64,000 bases of DNA, from assembly GCF_028389875.1 (NCBI RefSeq), contig NC_084668.1, positions 22,807,493-22,871,492 on the forward strand, in the 5' to 3' direction. Each line of letters opens with the position of its first letter. The stretch's first letter is position 1. The notes beneath the pieces were generated by a model. The model was given only the letters and a program-made list of their open reading frames with translations. It did not search any database and was not told the DNA's origin. This DNA comes from Rhea pennata. Lineage: Eukaryota > Chordata > Aves > Rheiformes > Rheidae. Shown piece after piece: positions 25,301 through 34,420 of the stretch. Made by a program: the position numbers and the translations under genes.

Positions 25301-26198
25301 AATAGCCCTTTGCTGGACCAATTCCAGGACCTCCATGTGTCTCTTGTTCTGGGGAGCCCAGAACTGGACACAGCACCCCAGATGCAGCCTCACCAGGACT
25401 GAGTAGAGGGGGAGAATCACCTCCCTCAACCTGCTGACAATGCTTTTCCTAATGCACCCCAGGATACCGTTGGCCCTCTTGGCCATAAGGGCACATTGCT
25501 GGCTCATGGTCAACTTGTTGTCCACCAGCACTCCCAGGTCCTTCTCTGCAAGACTGCTTTCCAGCAGGTCAGCCCCCAGCCTGTACTGGTTCATGGGGTT
25601 ATTCTTCCTTTTTTTTTTTTTTTTTTTTTTTTTTTGAACATAATGTTCCTCTTTGCCCATCTTTTCAGCCTGTCGAGGTGCCTCTGAATGGCAGCACAGA
25701 CTTCTGGTGTATCAGCCATTTCTCCTACTTTGGTATTATCAGCAAACGTGCTGAGGAGGCACCCTGCCCCTTCATCCAGGTCACTGACGAGTAAGTTAAA
25801 CAATGTTGGACTCTGTATTGATTCCTGGGGGACACTGCCAGTTACAGGCCTCCAACTACACTTTGCATCACTCATCACAAGTTACTGAGAGCTTCTTAAA
25901 TGTTCAGGTTAGTTCTGACAGTCTAAAGTTCTCTCTAGCACTACCTTTTGACATATATTCTGTTAGCCCATCATTAGACATACAAAGATACCATGAATCA
26001 TCATTAAAAAAAAAAGAAAAAAAAAAAGAAAGTTAACCTTGAAGAGACATCTCACCACATGTTATGCTCAAAAATCTTAGCAGGATCAGTCAAAATCCGT
26101 GATCCAAGTGGAACAGCTGGTCGTCTGCTACTCAGGTACCTCTGTTGCATCTTGCTTTTCCTCAGACATAAAGCAGAAAACCTTGTAATGAAATTCAT
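7169..26198 (-). CDS. METTL8: METTL8, mitochondrial tRNA m3C32 methyltransferase (whole coding span, 9 coding exons)
   Basis: Coding exons, 5' to 3' on the minus strand: 26198-26056, 21274-21183, 16204-15813, 15226-15177, 12784-12721, 12387-12248, 9127-9021, 8932-8867, 7359-7169. They join in phase to 1245 nt, 414 residues plus TGA; human METTL8 is about 407. The family methylates N3 of cytosine 32 in the tRNA anticodon loop using SAM, and METTL8 acts on mitochondrial tRNA-Thr and tRNA-Ser(UCN). Residues 1-27 are rich in Arg/Lys/Ser with no Asp or Glu, as expected for a mitochondrial presequence; METTL2 paralogues lack one. The SAM motif I VGCGAG is at 210-215 after E209, YCCDFAS at 234-240, FVHDVCDD at 260-267, LLKPGG at 305-310 and RDYGRYD at 315-321. 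The C-terminal core ([13 protein letters not shown]) is conserved and ends in a divergent tail of about 15 residues. METTL8 rather than METTL2 is supported by the presequence and by the head-to-head DCAF17 neighbour. Confidence 0.93.
8867..8932 (-). CDS. METTL8: METTL8 exon 9
   Basis: 66 nt with acceptor TTTCCTAG and donor AAAG|GTATGA. It encodes [21 protein letters not shown] (as [10 protein letters not shown] and [11 protein letters not shown]), residues 331-351. The [12 protein letters not shown] stretch is almost invariant across METTL2, METTL6 and METTL8. Confidence 0.94.
9021..9127 (-). CDS. METTL8: METTL8 exon 8: LLKPGG motif
   Basis: 107 nt with acceptor TTTTCTAAG and donor AAAAAG|GTAACT. 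It encodes [17 protein letters not shown], then [20 protein letters not shown] (residues 294-330). The LKPGG turn and RDYGRYD block are hallmarks of the METTL2/6/8 family and form part of the active-site side of the fold. Confidence 0.94.
9128..12247 (-). other. METTL8 intron between exons 7 and 8
   Basis: About 3.1 kb of AT-rich intron holding the A8G array. Nothing else was recognised. Confidence 0.85.
10350..10440. repeat. C9 run followed by an (A8G)n array with 9-bp period
   Basis: C at 10350-10358, then A-rich DNA with single G at 10369, 10378, 10387, 10397, 10406, 10415, 10424 and 10433: spacing 9 except one step of 10. It is a purine-only strand over about 80 bp in the METTL8 intron between exons 7 and 8. 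Confidence 0.95.
12248..12387 (-). CDS. METTL8: METTL8 exon 7: catalytic-fold core
   Basis: 140 nt with acceptor CGTAACAG and donor GACAG|GTAAAT. The reading starts [20 protein letters not shown], then [24 protein letters not shown] (residues 248-293 over the exon). These are strands 3 and 4 of the Rossmann-like methyltransferase fold. A second frame is also fully open across this exon, which is chance shadowing. Confidence 0.93.
12388..12720 (-). other. METTL8 intron between exons 6 and 7, with a possible cryptic exon
   Basis: A 333-nt intron that contains, at 12602-12529 on the minus strand, a 74-nt open segment framed by TTTTCAG and GTAAGATA. Inclusion would shift the frame. It resembles no METTL8 protein segment. 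Confidence 0.4.
12721..12784 (-). CDS. METTL8: METTL8 exon 6: post-I region
   Basis: A 64-nt exon with acceptor TTTCCTAG and donor AAG|GTAATT. It encodes [21 protein letters not shown] (in two parts: [10 protein letters not shown], then [11 protein letters not shown]), residues 227-247. The acidic D237 after the second strand is the position that usually contacts the SAM ribose hydroxyls in this fold. It ends in phase 0. Confidence 0.92.
12785..15176 (-). other. METTL8 intron between exons 5 and 6
   Basis: About 2.4 kb of AT-rich intron; no repeat, RNA gene or extra exon recognised. Confidence 0.8.
15177..15226 (-). CDS. METTL8: METTL8 exon 5: SAM motif I
   Basis: This 50-nt micro-exon has acceptor GATTCTAG and donor CTATG|GTATGT. 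It encodes [16 protein letters not shown], the glycine-rich SAM-binding loop (residues 210-225), plus two bases of C226. It is too short to stand out by ORF length and was recognised from the motif and from phase with its neighbours. Confidence 0.92.
15813..16204 (-). CDS. METTL8: METTL8 exon 4 (largest coding exon)
   Basis: The acceptor TTATTTCAG and donor TTAGAG|GTAATG bound 392 nt. It opens with [20 protein letters not shown] and [19 protein letters not shown], the most conserved N-terminal block of the m3C methyltransferase family. A poorly conserved acidic linker (about residues 110-190) follows, then [12 protein letters not shown], which leads into the SAM fold. The SAM motif I is split exactly at the downstream junction: E209 ends this exon and VGCGAG begins the next. 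Confidence 0.95.
16880..18550 (-). mobile_element. Ancient, decayed CR1-type LINE (3' half)
   Basis: Read on the plus strand this 1.7-kb stretch follows, in order, the reverse complement of an old reptile/bird CR1 (CR1-L3-like) consensus as I remember it. It starts with the 3' end (ATGGAATCAAAGCACAGCAC, GGGAAGGACTTGACC). It continues with TGTTCTTAAACTCCTCCACTG, in two parts, and TCAGATCTTCTTCTGCAAAA, and then reverse-transcriptase-region phrases such as CAATTTGTCAAGATC, GAGATGCTTATGAGACA and CTTGTTACCCTTGACATCTC. No long ORF survives. It lies in the METTL8 intron between exons 3 and 4, in the sense of METTL8 transcription. The borders are approximate. Confidence 0.72.
21183..21274 (-). CDS. 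METTL8: METTL8 exon 3
   Basis: The acceptor TTTTGCAG and donor CAAG|GTAACA bound 92 nt (phase 2 in, phase 1 out). It completes W48 and reads [16 protein letters not shown], the conserved METTL2/METTL8 'W-D-x-x-x-W-S' block and an acidic/basic helix, ending LEDQ. Human METTL8 has Met where this has Val in the HVQW motif. Confidence 0.92.
24870..25880 (-). mobile_element. CR1 LINE, 5'-truncated, with broken reverse-transcriptase C-terminus
   Basis: On the minus strand this reads the end of CR1 ORF2: [71 protein letters not shown], with a stop near 25268 and about 400 nt of 3' UTR. The 3' terminus at about 24870-24883 shows one and a half copies of the ATTCTGTG end repeat typical of avian CR1. 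The catalytic motif is FADNT instead of FADDT (Asn codon 25735-25737). A run of 27 T (25609-25635) replaces the segment after NIMF and joins two frames. The element lies inside the METTL8 intron between exons 2 and 3. Confidence 0.93.
25609..25635. repeat. T27 homopolymer inside the CR1
   Basis: Twenty-seven T on the plus strand (A on the CR1 sense strand), placed in mid-ORF rather than at an element end. The CR1 reading on either side is close to consensus but the intervening residues, normally about 15, are missing. Confidence 0.95.
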
Positions 26199-26211
26199 TT
26201 TGTTCAGAGAC
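26056..26211 (-). CDS. METTL8: METTL8 exon 2: start codon and presequence
   Basis: The acceptor TTTTGTAG precedes 26211 and the donor TG|GTGAGA follows 26056. Thirteen untranslated bases come before the ATG at 26198-26196, which has A at -3. It encodes residues 1-47 and the first two bases of W48. The N-terminus ([14 protein letters not shown]...) carries basic residues and no acids until D38, a typical mitochondrial presequence. It is followed by the family motif [11 protein letters not shown] and FEHNMW. A second in-frame Met at residue 17 could give a shorter form. Confidence 0.92.
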
Positions 26212-29200
26212 CTACAAAACACAATTAACTCAAATTACAGTTTTGCTGTAACTTAATTGTTTATGTCACTTAGACGAGAAACTGGTCAAATAGTCAAGCA
26301 CCAATATCAACTTTAATAATAATCTTTAACTGTAATATCAATTTAAATGCTTTTTTTTAAAAAAATAGCAACGTCCCTTGAGCATGCTGAAAGCTCAAAT
26401 TAGCCAAAAGTAGGCTACCACAGTAAAAGTGGCTTAAAGATAAATCATTTGGTGTAGTTTCAAAGTCCTATCAGGCAGTGAAAAAAATACACAATAAAAC
26501 AATAAAACAAGTTTGACATTGTACCTTTAAAAAGACAAGCAAAAAGCAATCAGTAAAGAAACCACTTGTTCTAGTGGGAACATGCTGTCATTGGGCTTGA
26601 CATTTTTCACTCCACTCACTAGATTACAGTCTTCAAAAGATTTAATTCTAGGGCTGTTACTGTGGTTTTATGCTTTCATATAGAAAATGAAAGATAAAAA
26701 AAAGCATTTGTAAACATTATGCATGAGAAATGATTCCAAAATTTCTACTGAGTATTGTCATAATATCTGTTCAATGCCTCCTTTGAAATGAATGGTTGAA
26801 AACATTAAATTCATATTCAAAAGAATTACAAAGTGCTTGAGATTTTTCTATTACATGTATAATTCTTTCTTACATTGCTGTATTTTGAGTCTCTTCATAC
26901 AGTATTAATAATGAACAATAACAACTGTGTAGATCTAGTACCAGCATTTTGTCTTGTAGGTTTTTCGACATATTCCCATTAATGTAGGCTTTCTAGGAGA
27001 TGAGTAAAATAAACTACTCCACCTACTACTTTTACCCTGATGTGCCTTTGTTCTTTTTTCCTCCAAGTGCTCTGCATAAGACTTTTTAAAAAAGAAAAAA
27101 AAAAGTGGGGGGAGTACTAAAAATCATTTTTAGACTGCTTCCTCTCTATAAAGCATATATACAAATATAATGTACTGGAAATACAAAATATAGTTACAAA
27201 GAAACAGGAAAAGTTTAAATATAGATATTATTAAAAAACATTCTGTGCAAACTGGCTACAAAATGAAGATTTTTATCTTGAGGAAAATAGCATTATTTGA
27301 TCACAAGTCTTGTACTGTGAATAAAAAAGATTAATCTGTACACATCAATACAAAACCTGGCAAAGGAATCACTCAATTAACTGAACAATTCCTCATTCAA
27401 GGTGTACTTTTGAATGAGTCATGTTTTTTAAAAGGCCATTGTTTATTCATTTTAAGCACACAAAAAAAGAGAGAGATTAAAAAAATAACAACTTTTCTCT
27501 CTATTTATCAAAGACTAAATAAAATGGTTTTTTGCCTTTTGACTGTCAATGCTAAATATAAATCCTATCGATTTTGGCTGCTGGGAATGCATAGTATTAC
27601 CAGGCATGAGGCTTTGCACTATAGTGAAAATGTAGCACTTACTCCTATTAAAAAAAATTAAAACCACTTCTAATTTTAACAAGTTTATTATGGCTCTTTT
27701 TTTTTAATGAAGTTGAACAACTAAGATGATACCAGTTTACACGTAAATTATATTATTACAAACCATCCATGCTCTCTTTCTGAATACATACACACACTAT
27801 TCATAAAGTAATGAATAATTATTAGTGTATCTGTAATACTATAAAGTAATAGCTATGAGGCATAAAAATTAATACAACTAGGCATTTTCTGCAAAATGTA
27901 TGATTTATATAAAGGCAAAATGAACATTCGCAAACATAAGAACAGAAAACACCAAAACCATCAAATAAAAAAACTGAAAACACCAAAACCACCATCATCA
28001 AAAATTATTATTAAATTATAAAAATGCCTGGATAAAAAAAATGATTACATTGCAAACTATTTAAAAGTCCACTTCCTCCTTTGATCACTCAAAAAGACAT
28101 GAGTTAACATCCCGCATCTTCCGTGCCAGCATTGATATTCAACATAAAATGCAATGATTCAGCTGCTAGGGTAGTCACATAATTTTGCTTGGCTTTCTAA
28201 ATATCTCAGTAAGAACATAAAAAGATGCACAGATGGGAAATATAGTCAGATGACTAAAATGATCTGACATCAGTAAGAATCCAAAGACAGAGCTCTTTTT
28301 CTGACAATATGACCCCTTCAATGATGACTGCACAAGTTTAGTTGACAAATCCCGATACATCAAGACAAGGCAAGCGGAGCAGGTAGGGGAGTTAAGCTTA
28401 CTGTTGCATCCACTGTTTATTGTGAGGGATCTCCTTGGAGACATGCACACACCCCTCAGAGCCAGAGAAATCCACAGATCATGAGATTAGTGGGCAGCCT
28501 GGCTACTACAAGTTCCAAAAGCACTTTAGCAACTTGAAAGCCTAAACTACATTTTCAGATGTGAGTCATTGTTCCATAATTTTGTTAGTAAAACAAGTAA
28601 TCACCTTTTCTCTTTGTCAGATTAGATGAGCATACCTTGAAGCAATGACAAGGAATATTGTTGCCCAAAAGAATTAGAATTATTTCCTTCTTTGGAGTCA
28701 TAGTCAGGAAAGAAGGTGGCTTTAAGTCTGATTATTAATTAAAACAATTCAGCCTTCACCTTTAAAGAAATTATAATGAAATTGAATTATATTAAAAAAT
28801 GCCTTTAGTTTGTACAAGCATAACCATTTTTCATGGGGAAAAAGAAAACATTCACTAGCCATGCTCAAAATTAAAACAGAAGATATTTTTCTTCCCTGTG
28901 GAGCACTGCATTTTAACCTTTTGCATTTTTTCATTTTTTACAAATACAGATCACATTCTCGCTTTAGTTGAGAATCTGAGAGAAAACAACTTTAAAAAAA
29001 ATCTCCCCTCCCCTAACAATCTAGGTCAGCAGCATTAGTACAGTTTTTAAAGGTGGACACAAAAGGAAGGTATACATGTTAATTGCCAGATAGACCAGAA
29101 ATAATGCATTTTAACTGATGTAAATATTGAAACCTTTGAGGGATCATCTCCATAGAGGAAAAACTAGAGATACAGGAGAAAAGAACTGTTCTAATCTTGT

Positions 29201-32200
29201 TTTTAAGTAGTAAATTATGCACCAAAACATACTGTAAACCACTTCATTGCTGAGTAAAAAGGCTTGAGAAGTATCAGTTCTGAAACAGATGTCAGAAAAA
29301 AACTTTCATTTTTGTCTGAAAATCTAGTTCCAGTAAACTTACTGGGTGAAAATATTTCGACATTTGATGGATTTCTGACTACAAAGCAATTACTCCTTCC
29401 ATCTGCAGCAATTAAGCCTAACTCTAAGAGTTGTTATTACAAAAAGAAAAATTAGACTATATTAGGAGTAGTATGTGCTGTTTATGCTACACTTCTAGAC
29501 AGGGAAATATTCTGAAAGCAATGAACTTCATGTAATCAGTTCCTCTACTTGGCACTAAGAAGCTTATCTACACAACATTTAATCCCCAACGCTCTCCTGT
29601 AAAGCATATATTGACTGATTTTATTACCATTGAATACTACCAAAGCTCAGCATGCCTTAGTTACAAAAAACAGATGCAAGTGCTACAACAGCAGTTGTGA
29701 ACACAAAGTGAAAAATACCTTAAGGAAATGATAACATAGAAGAGATGACTATGAATTATCAGTGTGTATTTTTAAAATACACATTGCTAATATTTGATAT
29801 CTGGATATAATCCAAGAATAGCCCAAATGAAGTAAAAAAAATAAATGATATAGCAGACTTACTGTCAGACAGACTTATTTATATAGCCTTGTGAAGTACA
29901 AAGAGAAGAATACAAGCCCTTTCTGCGCTTCTCTCATAGAACAGACAACTGAAAGAAGTCTTTAAATACTTTAGAAAATATAGATGAAAATTTCTCCGCA
30001 GAATTGATATATGATACAGCTGGATAATAGTAAAGAAAACCAAGTAAAGAAACTAGAAGATAAAACAGATGATCTGGAATTAAATCAAGGGCTTTGCATC
30101 TTACTCAATAAAGTAACACTGGAATTTGGAAGAAGAAAGTGGAAACAGTAGAAAACCATGAGAGGAAGCATATGAATTCTGGGAAACTTTAGAGGTAAGA
30201 TGGAAGTAGGCTAGAAGGAGCTTGAGAGGAAAGTCCTCTTTGAGAAGATCTAACAACATTTACTCATACAACTGTTTTCTGTTATCCCTGGAAAAGGCCT
30301 CAGAGGCTAAGAAAAAAAAAGAAAAGGCGTTACTACAAAAAGAGAAACTGAAGGCTTACAATGCTATTACACTTTACAAAGTGACTAAACACACCCTCTT
30401 GGGGCTTCATGATTAGTCTTTCAATTATGTTGTTTCAAAAGTATACACTTTTTTTTGAACTATAAGTTAGTTCACAACTTTTCAAACCCAGAAAATCTAA
30501 AACCCAAAACTGTTTTTCCTTTTCATGCATCATCACTGGGAATGATGTAGGCCTGCTTGTGGGCACGCAGTGACCTTAGTAAAACTTAATTACACAGCTC
30601 TGCCTACCAAGGGAGAAAGAAAAAAATACATATATACATATATATTTTGGATGAATAAGTGCTACCAGAGTATTTTATTATTCTGACTCCTGTAGAAGGA
30701 ATACAGTTAACATCAGTTAAAAAGCAACTTTTTTGTTGAATATACAAAAGCAACAAATATGATTCTAAACTCATACAGAAACATTGAGTAAGAACATTCT
30801 GCTCTAACACCACTTTTCAGGTAGCCCATTACAAAAACTCCAGGAGAGAGGAAATATTTTATGAGGAGAAAAAAAAATTTTTCTTTTGACCATACCTTTC
30901 AAACAAGAAGTACTGGAAGGAAGGAAATATATCCTATAAAACAGCCCATTTACTGAAAACATCTACTGCAATTACATAGGCAGATCAGCAGCTGAACTTT
31001 AAGAAATATTATTTTGGACAAAATAATAGATACTATATAATCACTTCTGAAAGCAAAAAAGCAAACAGAATGCTACTATAGATAATTATTACTATTTATT
31101 TTCCTAATGTGGTATTCATGGAAAACTTTCTCTCAATACTCCCATTATATTCTCCTATATAAATCATTTTTGCAATATCTTATAAAACTGTAAGATTTAA
31201 AAGACTAAAGTGGATTTTTATTCCTTTATTTTTAAGAAGCAATTGCTAAACTGTTCCAAAAAAAGAGAGGAAAACATGTTCTTCCATGAGATTACGAAAT
31301 GCAATATTAATTCACATTGGCATATGTATCTATTTATCTGGGAAGACAGTAGGAACAAGGAAGTTTTCTGCCCAGTACTGTTGGAATGAACAATGCTAGT
31401 TAATACATTTTTTAAGCTAATGTAAAAATAGTTTTTAAAAAATGCAACTAAAGAGAAAATAATGACAGCTGCAAGATCAAGGAGACAAGAATGGCTAAAA
31501 AGGAAAGAAGGAAGGAACAAGTCCCTCTGAAATAAAGACATATTAATTGATTAAAGATTCAGTAAATAACCTATAAGTGTTGTAAGCATGAAGCAACTAA
31601 CAAAAGCATTTCATTTAAATCATTTTAAAGATAAAATTATGCAGTTCAGTTGCTATAAGTAACTAACATAATTTGTTCCATCTTGAACTAACCTGAACTC
31701 CTATTTCTTTTTTCACTTACAAAAAGAGCTCATAGAACATTCTGACAGAAGCTTGTCAGAAAATACTGACTGAATAAAATCAAAATGTTTTTCAGAAATG
31801 CACTGATTTTGTTGACACTTTATTATAATGGAATATTTTTATTATTTCTCTGAATGTTGAAAGATTTTGTTTTGACTAGGTCAAATATTTTGCTGAAATT
31901 TTATTGTTTCAATTTATAGAGATGTTTTGACTTTACTATCAAAGAGTATTTTGATTTTATAATGAAGTTTCAGTACAATATTTTAACCAAATTCAAAACA
32001 TTCAACTTGTGAAAAAATACCATGATTTCAGCTTCCATTCCAACTAAAGTTAAAACCATATTTTGATAGCCTAGACTCTTTCTTAGAATGGAATTTGCAC
32101 TTTTGTTCTGGATCTATTTGTAATAGCATTCTCAGTGTTAATTGTTCACTTACTAATGGTACATTCAGAAACCACAATTATAAATATTACGACTAAAAGA

Positions 32201-33637
32201 ATCTGAAAATAGAAATTAGGAAGATACTGGTCACTTTGTACAAAACCCTTAAATATCACACATTAATGTAGAGAGGGAAATTCACAGATAATGCTTTAGG
32301 TCACAATCCTGCAAACATCTATGTGTTTGTTTAACTTTGCAGACAAATTGTCTCCTTACATAGCAATGAGCATTTGATGGATATAAAATTTAAATAAATA
32401 AAAATTCTGCCCAACCCACCCAAAATAAAAGGAATTTTTAATCCTCCCCCCACACACATTTTACTCCCTTTTTTTCCCATGAGGCAACTAGGCAACTCAC
32501 TTCCCTTTCACAGAATGTAACACGGAACTGACTCAACAAAATAATCTGTGTGCCAGTTCAGCATCAAGAGGAAGCCATCAATGATCAACATAGCTCAGGA
32601 ATGAGGTTTCCTAGTTAACCTGTACACCCTCTGCTGGCTGGTGCTTCAGCATGAAAAAAAAAGAAAAAAAAAAAGTTGAATTTATGCATTTACACAGTGA
32701 AGATAAGTTTAAATCTCCAAATAGATCTTTCAGTCACTTTCAGCCACCACCTTTGCATTTAGCTCACTTCATTAAAATAATTGTACAGCATCAGGACATT
32801 GCAGTTTAGGACGTTGTTATAGCATCAACTAAGACCACAGGTTCCCCTCGGGGATCTACAAGAATAGTCCTGGAAACATGTAACACCAGCAGCTCCCAAG
32901 TAGCCCCATTTGAGAGCCTTGCCACTGGCTGGCAAGTGGGATCAGTTTTTTGCATTCAATGTTCAGTTTCTCTGTGGGCAAGTGCTGTCAATGGTGGTGA
33001 CTTCTGTGATGTAGCTCTAAAAATACACAACCAAAGTATCACACATCTCAAGAAACTGCTGCTGAGATCCTGAACCTAAGACCTAAATAATTTTAAATAA
33101 ATTATTTAAAAATCCCCCACACAAACGCATACACAGTCAGCCTAACCCAGCAGTACCCAGAATCACTACTGGTTGATGCCAGCATTTATAACTTCAAATT
33201 CAGGTTTTTACATGAAAGAATCACCAGTGGAGAAACAAATCAATTTTCTGACATGCGGTGCTATCCCCGCCCTGCCCCAAAACCCACGGCGAAATCCGGC
33301 AGCCCCCGGGCGCTCTCCGCGGAGGCCGCCGCGCGGCCCAACGGCCGCGGCCCAACGGCCGCCCGCGCGCCCGGCGCCGCCCCTCGGCGCCGCCCCTCAG
33401 CGTCGCTCCCCGCCCCGCCCCGCCCCGCTCCGCGGCAGCTGCTCCGTCTCCGCGGCGGAGTTTCAAATCCCCTCTCGCAGCTGAGAGGCGCTTTACTCTT
33501 CATCGGGAAAAAAAATGAAAACAGACGAGGAACTAAATTCCCATTTAATATTTTTTTAAAAAACTAAACTATCTGTAACAACTAGTAGCTGATGACTTTC
33601 CCGCTTTTACGGGGTGAACCCAGCGTAAAATACTTAC
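26212..33637 (-). other. METTL8 first intron
   Basis: About 7.4 kb of AT-rich intron, rising sharply to CpG-rich DNA in its last 400 bases. No coding exon or mobile element was recognised. Further untranslated leader exons could be hidden here. Confidence 0.75.
33333..33400. repeat. Two short tandem duplications in the left CpG lobe
   Basis: GCGGCCCAACGGCC occurs twice in tandem (about 33334-33361), and CGGCGCCGCCCCT occurs twice in tandem (about 33372-33397). Both lie in the METTL8 first intron next to the promoter. Confidence 0.85.
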
Positions 33638-33770
33638 GCTTTCCCAGCGCGCAGCGTGTCCCCTTAGTCGCTCCCTCCGCGCAGTTCGCAAGGGCAGCGC
33701 AGCCGCGCGGCGCGGGCCGCTCTCGCACACCTCCTCGCGCCACGACAGCCTCCTGACAGCGTCCCGCTAC
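33638..33770 (-). other. METTL8: METTL8 non-coding first exon (5' UTR), 5' end not fixed
   Basis: The minus strand has a near-perfect donor, AAAGC|GTAAGTATT, whose last exon base is 33638, inside the CpG island and in the right place for the untranslated first exon. The 5' end is unknown; 33770 is a nominal limit and the start could lie anywhere to about 33.9 kb. No ATG is visible in this leader. If it splices directly to the acceptor at 26211, an in-frame TAA (33666-33664) lies 12 codons before the METTL8 ATG, which supports that ATG as the first usable start. Direct splicing is inferred; further leader exons could exist. Confidence 0.55.
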
Positions 33771-33903
33771 CAACTAACCGCAAGAAAACCGCGCGCGGCC
33801 GAGCGCGCCCCCGCCGCGCCGGGCTCGCGGGCAGCCAGGCGGCCGCGGCGCCTCCCCCGCCGGCCCGGCCCCGGGGCGGAGCGGGGGACGTCGTCTGGGC
33901 GCG

Positions 33904-33925
33904 CCGGGAAAACTACGGTTCCCGG
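33904..33925. promoter_or_regulatory. GFY/ZNF143-type element inside a perfect dyad
   Basis: ACTACGGTTCCC at 33912-33923 fits the known ACTACAnTTCCC element of vertebrate bidirectional housekeeping promoters, with one mismatch (G for A). It sits between CCGGGAA (33904-33910) and its exact reverse complement TTCCCGG (33919-33925). It lies between the METTL8 and DCAF17 first exons. The motif is seen; binding is inferred. Confidence 0.55.
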
Positions 33926-33987
33926 CGGGCCGCGGGGCGAGGCGGCCGCGGCGCCGCCGCCGGTTGCTCGCTGCGGCCTGTGCGGTA

Positions 33988-33997
33988 AATGGCGGCC
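33988..33997 (+). promoter_or_regulatory. YY1-like core promoter element
   Basis: AAATGGCGGC matches the YY1 consensus AAnATGGCGGC over its ATGGCGGC core. In housekeeping promoters this element usually sits just downstream of the start site in the sense orientation, so it suggests a DCAF17 start shortly before 33988. Its ATG is out of frame with the DCAF17 protein. Confidence 0.45.
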
Positions 33998-34282
33998 GTT
34001 GGAGGTAGGGGGAGGTGCGGGGCACTGGGGCGGCCTGCTCGGCCCTTCACAGAGGCGCGGAGGGGCGCCCCGGCCCGGGCGGGCGGCCGCGGCGGGGCGC
34101 CCTGAGGAGGCGGCGGAGGGCGCGGGAGGGGCGCTGGCGCCACCGGCTCGCGGGCTTCGCGCCCGACAGGGTTGATGCGCGAGGGCGGGCGGCGGCCGGG
34201 CCGTGTAACGGCGCCTCTCTCTGCGCCACAGCCGGAGGCCTCGGGGCGAGCCGGGGAGCCGCGCGCTTCTGCGGAGCCAGGC

Positions 34283-34420
34283 ATGTGCCCCGCCGGCAGG
34301 GCGCCGGAGGCTCGCCACGTCTGCCGCCTCCTCGGCCGGAGGGCTCACGGATTTTATGCGAGAGATGCTGGTGTCGCCCACAGAACGAACATGCGGCTCC
34401 TCAGAGAGATAATATGTCAG
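34283..34420 (+). CDS. DCAF17: DCAF17 exon 1 (first coding exon)
   Basis: The ATG at 34283 has G at -3 and puts ARDAGVAHRTNMRLLREI at a distance from the N-terminus close to human (26 versus about 22 residues before RDAG). The donor is TGTCAG|GTAATA. The frame stays open upstream and contains another ATG at 34175 in poor context (T at -3), which would add 36 Arg/Pro/Gly-rich residues. A possible acceptor CGCCACAG before 34231 leaves open whether the leader is spliced. Confidence 0.85.

Noticed and set aside
25268-25878. Two minus-strand ORFs as host genes
   Set aside because: They are the halves of a CR1 reverse-transcriptase C-terminus with a dead FADNT site and a T27 break.
33989-34004. 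ATGGCGGCC as the DCAF17 start codon
   Set aside because: It is out of frame with the conserved protein whether or not the leader is spliced; better explained as a YY1-type promoter element.
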